In this document: positions 6,468 through 9,370 of the stretch, piece after piece | Numbering within the stretch: the first letter of the stretch is position 1 | How the letters are laid out: every line of letters begins with the position of its first letter | From: Treponema sp. | Lineage (GTDB): Bacteria > Spirochaetota > Spirochaetia > Treponematales > Breznakiellaceae | DNA: 9,370 nt | Reading direction: 5' to 3' | Assembly (NCBI GenBank): GCA_009780285.1 | Contig: WRAL01000031.1 | Location: forward strand, 1 to 9,370 | Made by a program: the position numbers and the translations under genes | Notes under the pieces: model-generated | Seen by the model: only the letters and a program-made list of their open reading frames with translations | What the model was told of the DNA's origin: nothing | Database searches by the model: none

Positions 6468-6542
6468 ATGAAGATTGAAACGATGAGCGCCCTGGAAACC
6501 GCAAACAACACCCCCACCATGAATGGCGGGGGTGTTGTTTAG
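6468..6542 (+). other. 24-codon ORF, possibly the detached 5' end of the nucleotidyltransferase gene
   Basis: ATG 6468 opens a 24-aa reading frame ending at TAG 6540-6542. The first 14 residues, MKIETMSALETANN, look like ordinary coding sequence. The rest is encoded by the strong palindrome at 6503-6540. The length of the ordinary part fits the N-terminal residues missing from the nucleotidyltransferase remnant downstream (14 plus about 82 gives about 96, near the family size). The frames do not match, since about 110 bases of palindromic sequence lie between. A chance ORF is the main alternative. Confidence 0.3.
6503..6540. terminator. Strong hairpin after mutL, possible bidirectional terminator
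   Basis: Perfect 13-bp arms AAACAACACCCCC (6503-6515) and GGGGGTGTTGTTT (6528-6540) enclose a centre, ACCATGAATGGC, that can itself pair further (CCA with TGG). The hairpin lies 78 bases after the mutL stop and is the first structure able to end the operon transcript. The flanking A and T runs are only three bases each, so it may equally be part of a mobile palindromic element with the second palindrome at 6559-6607. Confidence 0.6.
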
Positions 6543-6558
6543 GTAAGGTATTCGTCTC

Positions 6559-6607
6559 AGGGTTTAATACCCTTTTTAACGCCCTAAAGGGCGGGGTATT
6601 AAACCCT
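6559..6607. repeat. Nested palindrome, REP- or MITE-like
   Basis: Perfect 14-bp outer arms, AGGGTTTAATACCC (6559-6572) and GGGTATTAAACCCT (6594-6607), enclose an inner hairpin GCCC-TAAA-GGGC (6581-6592). Eight extra bases (TTTTTAAC, 6573-6580) sit on the left side only. Without them the unit would be close to one long continuous palindrome. It begins 18 bases after the previous hairpin and ends 12 bases before recognisable nucleotidyltransferase coding sequence. This architecture is typical of repeated extragenic palindromes or very small non-autonomous elements. Copy number in the genome cannot be judged from one window. Confidence 0.6.
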
Positions 6608-6619
6608 TCGCGGACAATA

Positions 6620-6873
6620 AAAACAAAGGGACTGCTTCAAAAGCACAATCTGGATCGAATAGGCGTTTTCGGGTCATTCGCTCGAGGCGAAAAAGCGCAT
6701 GACATTGATTTTTTCGTTACAGGGACGATTACAAACTGAAAAACCTGATACCGCTCAAGCAAGACCTCGAAAAAATCACGCAGAGAGATGTCGATATAAT
6801 GCTAAAAAAATACGCGAACCCAATCGTTTTGCGAAGAGCGCAAAAGGACATGGTGTATGTTACCCAATCATAA
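6620..6873 (+). pseudogene. MNT-type nucleotidyltransferase remnant, 5'-truncated and frameshifted
   Basis: Proteins of this minimal nucleotidyltransferase family are about 100 aa and often act as the antitoxin of a HEPN toxin by modifying it with nucleotides. The first frame (6620-6736) reads KHNLDRIGVFGSFARGEKAHDIDFF, with the GS...R-G signature and the D-x-D metal-binding pair, then drifts and stops at TGA 6737-6739. The next frame (-1) continues the family from 6724: DDYKLKNLIPL, then a segment with the third acidic strand DVDIM, ending TQS at TAA 6871-6873. The frames join at T TTT TTC (6709-6715), where one extra T or a -1 slip would restore about 82 residues. No start codon or ribosome site precedes the first part; a palindrome lies there instead. 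No HEPN partner gene is visible. Base composition is more AT-rich than the flanking genes. The family call is firm; non-function is likely but unproven. Confidence 0.75.
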
Positions 6874-7085
6874 ATAGTCCGGACGTTGCGCTGCGCCTCG
6901 AACAGGAAAGCGCTTCCATGTGCGACTCCGAACGGAGCGCGGCAAGCTGGGTTCGGGACAACTTGCATAAGTTGCGCTAACGCCCTTGGCTTGAGCTTTG
7001 CATCATAAGGACAGCAGTTTTTCATTCCCGCTTTACCTGACGGAATGCCATTTTATCATTTTCTTACAGGATGCAAACCTCCGCC
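6874..7085. other. Non-coding gap between the nucleotidyltransferase remnant and the peptidase gene
   Basis: No convincing gene is seen. There is a small palindrome CAACTT-GCAT-AAGTTG (6959-6974) and a weak hairpin CATTCC / GGAATG (7023-7028 with 7042-7047), followed by an AT-rich stretch CCATTTTATCATTTT. A 20-codon ORF at 6918-6980 has AGGAAA upstream but no recognisable product. Composition is more AT-rich than the coding regions on both sides. No tRNA cloverleaf or riboswitch was recognised. Confidence 0.5.
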
Positions 7086-7114
7086 TTGCAAAATCCCCAT
7101 CCGCGCGGTACCCT
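7086..7114 (+). promoter_or_regulatory. Weak candidate promoter of the prolyl oligopeptidase gene
   Basis: TTGCAA (7086-7091) and TACCCT (7109-7114) are 17 bases apart. The -35 box has 4 of 6 consensus bases and the -10 box only 3 of 6. Transcription would begin near 7121, leaving about 20 bases with the ribosome site. It is the best-spaced pair before the gene. Confidence 0.3.
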
Positions 7115-7140
7115 TAAACTACCACCCAAAGGAGGAAGGC

Positions 7141-9231
7141 ATGAAAAACCTTAAACCCCGCCGCCAAACGCGCAGGGAGCTTGTAACCGACGATTACCAC
7201 GGCACCATCGTGGCCGATCCGTATCGCTGGCTTGAAAACGACTCGGAGCCGGAAGTCCAAAAATGGATGGACGAGCAGCAGCGCGACTTCGAGGATTACA
7301 TCGGCGCGCTTCCCGTCCGCGAGAAGCTAAAGGCGCGCCTCGAAAGCCTCTGGCGCTACGAAAGGCGCAGCGTGCCGGCCTATGTCGGAGCCCCGACCTC
7401 CGTCGGGGGCATGTACTACGCATGGCGCAACGACGGCCTTCAAAACCAGTCGGCGCTGTACCGCATGGAAAATCCCGCCGACCAGGGCGAGCTTGTGCTC
7501 GATCCCAACGCGCTGAGCGCCGACGGAACCGTGGCCGTAATGTCGGCCGCTTTTAGCCCCAAGGGAAATTTTCTCGCATACGGCCTTTCGACAAGCGGCT
7601 CGGATTGGCAGGAGATCAAAGTCCTTAACCTTAAAACCCTTGCAAATACCTCCGACATTATTTTGCACACAAAATTGACAAGCGCAACTTGGCTTCCCGA
7701 CGAATCCGGCTTTATCTACACGCGCTATCCCGAGCAGGACGAAAGCGCGATCCTCGACAAAAAAATGACCAACGCCATGGTTTACGTTCACAAACTCGGC
7801 GAGGCGCAAAGCGCCGACCGGCTTCTGCACAAAGACGACGCGCATCCCCAATGGCTGTTCGGCATTGATGCCGACGAGGACAACAAGTGGCTTTTTCTAA
7901 GCACAAGCTACAGCACCCTTGCGCGCAACATGCTTCACTACAAACCTTTTGCCAACCTCGATTCGCCCTGGCTTGCGCTTTCCGACAATTTCGACGACTG
8001 CTTTCGAGCAATTGGCGCAATAGGCGACACCGCTTATGTTTATACCGAAAAGGACGCGCCTTTTGGCAAGGTAATGAGCGCAAAGCTTTCCGCTTCAGGC
8101 CTTATCGGCTGGGAAACCATCGTCGAGGATAAAGGCGAAAAGCTGGAAGACGTGTACATCGCGAACAACCACATAATTTGCGTGTACCTGCGCGACGCGA
8201 CAAGCTGCGTAAAAATTTTTGACAAAAACGGAAATCACACGCAGGACGTGGAGCTTCCCGGCCTTGGATCGATAAGCGCGTTTTCGTGCCGGCAGAACAG
8301 GGAGGAATTCTTTATCCAGTTCGACGGCTATCTTTACCCTGCGGCTATCTTCCGCCTTGATTTTTCGGGCGGAAAGCCGGCAAAAATCTTCGCGCCAAAA
8401 ATCGACTTCCACTTTGACGACTACGAAACCGTTCGGGAATTCTACGTCTCGCGCGACGGCGCGCGCGTCCCTATTTTTATCACGGCGCGCAAGGGCCTCA
8501 AGCTCGACCGGAGCAATCCCACGCTGCTTTACGGTTACGGCGGCTTCAATATCAACATGACCCCGGCGTTCTCCGCGCGCGCCCTCGCCTGGCTTGAGAG
8601 CGGCGGAGTATACGCCGTGCCCTGCCTGCGCGGCGGCGCCGAATATGGCGAGGCCTGGCATCGCGCCGGAATGCTGGAAAGCAAGCAGAATACCTTCGAC
8701 GACTTTATCGCCGCGGGCGAATATCTTATTAGCTCCGGGCGTACAAAAAACGAAAAGCTCGCGATTCTCGGCGGCTCGAACGGCGGCCTTCTAACCGCCG
8801 CCTGCCTAACCCAGCGCCCGGAGCTTTTCGGCGCGGTCGTCGTTGCCGTGCCGGTGATCGACATGCTGCGCTACCACCTTTTCACCCTCGGCCGCCTTTG
8901 GACTGGCGAATACGGCTGCGCCGAGGACCGGGCGCAATTCCCCTTCATGTACAAATACTCGCCTCTGCACAACGTGAAAATGAACGTCGCGCATCCGGCG
9001 ACCCTGATCATCACGGCGGACACCGACGACCGCGTTGTTCCCGGCCACGCGCGCAAGTTCGCCGCGACCTTGCAGGCCGCCGACGGCGGGGAAAGCCCGA
9101 TCCTGATCCGCATTGAAAAATCGGCCGGCCACGGGCACGGCAAGCCGGTAAGCAAGGTAATAGAGGAAAGCGCCGACATGCTGGCCTTTTTGCTTTCGGT
9201 TCTTGAAGCAGGGGGCCGCGCGGCCTTTTGA
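7141..9231 (+). CDS. Prolyl oligopeptidase (serine peptidase family S9A)
   Basis: This enzyme cleaves short peptides on the carboxyl side of proline, using a serine triad inside a cavity capped by a beta-propeller. From ATG 7141 it is 696 aa, the normal family length, and has no signal peptide, so it is probably cytoplasmic. The N-terminal piece has DPYRWLEND (about 25-33). The propeller covers roughly 75-405. The hydrolase domain contains LLYGYGGFN (oxyanion Tyr Y466), GGAEYGEAWH, nucleophile S546 in GGSNGG, LGRLWTGEYG, D629 with R631 in ADTDDRVVP, and H664 in AGHGHGKP. These match porcine S554, D641, R643 and H680. The start was chosen because AGGAGG (7130-7135) lies 5 bases before it; an upstream in-frame ATG at 7045 has no ribosome site and adds residues outside the family. 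It stands alone, with a hairpin terminator after it. A role in peptide use is inferred. Confidence 0.96.
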   Translation: MKNLKPRRQTRRELVTDDYHGTIVADPYRWLENDSEPEVQKWMDEQQRDFEDYIGALPVREKLKARLESLWRYERRSVPAYVGAPTSVGGMYYAWRNDGLQNQSALYRMENPADQGELVLDPNALSADGTVAVMSAAFSPKGNFLAYGLSTSGSDWQEIKVLNLKTLANTSDIILHTKLTSATWLPDESGFIYTRYPEQDESAILDKKMTNAMVYVHKLGEAQSADRLLHKDDAHPQWLFGIDADEDNKWLFLSTSYSTLARNMLHYKPFANLDSPWLALSDNFDDCFRAIGAIGDTAYVYTEKDAPFGKVMSAKLSASGLIGWETIVEDKGEKLEDVYIANNHIICVYLRDATSCVKIFDKNGNHTQDVELPGLGSISAFSCRQNREEFFIQFDGYLYPAAIFRLDFSGGKPAKIFAPKIDFHFDDYETVREFYVSRDGARVPIFITARKGLKLDRSNPTLLYGYGGFNINMTPAFSARALAWLESGGVYAVPCLRGGAEYGEAWHRAGMLESKQNTFDDFIAAGEYLISSGRTKNEKLAILGGSNGGLLTAACLTQRPELFGAVVVAVPVIDMLRYHLFTLGRLWTGEYGCAEDRAQFPFMYKYSPLHNVKMNVAHPATLIITADTDDRVVPGHARKFAATLQAADGGESPILIRIEKSAGHGHGKPVSKVIEESADMLAFLLSVLEAGGRAAF

Positions 9232-9249
9232 CCTGGGTATTTGATCGGT

Positions 9250-9269
9250 GGCCTTTGTGCGGAAAGGCC
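9250..9269 (+). other. Small hairpin after the peptidase gene
   Basis: Seven-base arms GGCCTTT (9250-9256) and AAAGGCC (9263-9269) enclose a 6-base loop, beginning 18 bases after the stop codon. There is no T-run, so it is unlikely to terminate transcription alone. It may stabilise the 3' end or act with the larger hairpin downstream. Confidence 0.35.
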
Positions 9270-9283
9270 GCTCTTCGGTAGGA

Positions 9284-9323
9284 AAAACTTTGGGGCGGGA
9301 CCTTCGTCCCGCCTAAAAGTTTT
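9284..9323. terminator. Bidirectional-type terminator after the peptidase gene
   Basis: The outer arms AAAACTTT (9284-9291) and AAAGTTTT (9316-9323) and the inner arms GGCGGGAC (9294-9301) and GTCCCGCC (9306-9313) form a two-part stem with a 2-by-2 internal loop and a CTTC loop. The A-rich left and T-rich right sides flank a GC stem, so it can work on either strand. It is the likely end of the peptidase transcript. Confidence 0.65.
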
Positions 9324-9358
9324 AGGTTGTGAGGCATTAAGGCGTGGAGTTGATAGGC

Positions 9359-9370
9359 GGGCTTTAGCCC
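9359..9370. repeat. Start of a palindrome cut by the window edge
   Basis: GGGC-TTTA-GCCC (9359-9370) is a short inverted repeat at the very end of the window. The preceding bases TAGGC suggest the arms may continue beyond it. It has the same centre type (four A/T bases between GGGC and GCCC) as the inner hairpin at 6581-6592, though with the arms in opposite order. The full extent cannot be seen. Confidence 0.3.

Noticed and set aside
6699..6980. 93-codon ORF across the nucleotidyltransferase remnant
   Set aside because: It reads the remnant in a third, non-homologous frame. Its last residues faintly recall a HEPN C-terminus (W-V-R-D-N-L-H-K-L-R), but this is too short to support.
6965..7020. 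Possible integron attC-like core (GCTAACGCCC)
   Set aside because: No complementary partner core or paired inner arms were found within a reasonable distance.
6874..7140. tRNA, riboswitch or small structured RNA in the gap before the peptidase
   Set aside because: No cloverleaf, T-loop or known aptamer core was recognised; only weak short hairpins are present.
8095..8661. Minus-strand ORF opposite the prolyl oligopeptidase
   Set aside because: It is antisense to conserved hydrolase motifs and has basic, low-complexity composition.

Overview
The window is GC-rich, tightly packed bacterial DNA, with every real gene on the + strand. It looks like a Treponema-type spirochaete, at moderate confidence. 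The reasons are the XseA active-site variant GHEIDWAL, a MutL N-terminus of the ARKIAAGEVIDRP / DNAIDSN type, and a small exported protein that resembles a spirochaetal hypothetical from memory. No rRNA, tRNA, CRISPR array or intact transposase was found.

Layout. (1) Positions 1-461 hold the C-terminal end of polyphosphate kinase (ppk). An FGGY-family sugar kinase (494-1924) follows 32 bases later, so the two are probably one transcript. (2) Positions 1925-2014 are an array of 18-bp repeats leading into a strong promoter. The promoter serves a predicted 198-aa outer-membrane beta-barrel protein (2015-2611). A second, separately promoted exported protein of 138 aa (2671-3087) ends at a clear hairpin terminator. 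(3) Positions 3193-6424 are a three-gene operon, xseA-xseB-mutL: both exonuclease VII subunits and the mismatch-repair protein MutL. The first two genes overlap by 8 bp and the next gap is 3 bp. The xseA promoter sits so close to the ATG that the mRNA may be leaderless. A hairpin at 6503-6540 probably ends transcription. (4) Positions 6425-7140 are a lower-GC accessory gap. It holds a possible promoter and start codon, two strong palindromes, and a broken MNT-type nucleotidyltransferase gene with a frameshift at a run of six T. (5) Positions 7141-9231 encode a full-length S9A prolyl oligopeptidase, followed by a hairpin terminator. The window closes in the first half of another palindrome.

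Function. The operon couples production of both exonuclease VII subunits to MutL, which fits the known participation of exonuclease VII in mismatch-repair excision. ppk and the sugar kinase are central-metabolism genes with no evident mechanistic link. The most unusual material is not a gene system. It is the promoter embedded in 18-bp repeats before the outer-membrane gene, and the palindrome-interrupted nucleotidyltransferase remnant. I see no convincing new multi-gene system here.
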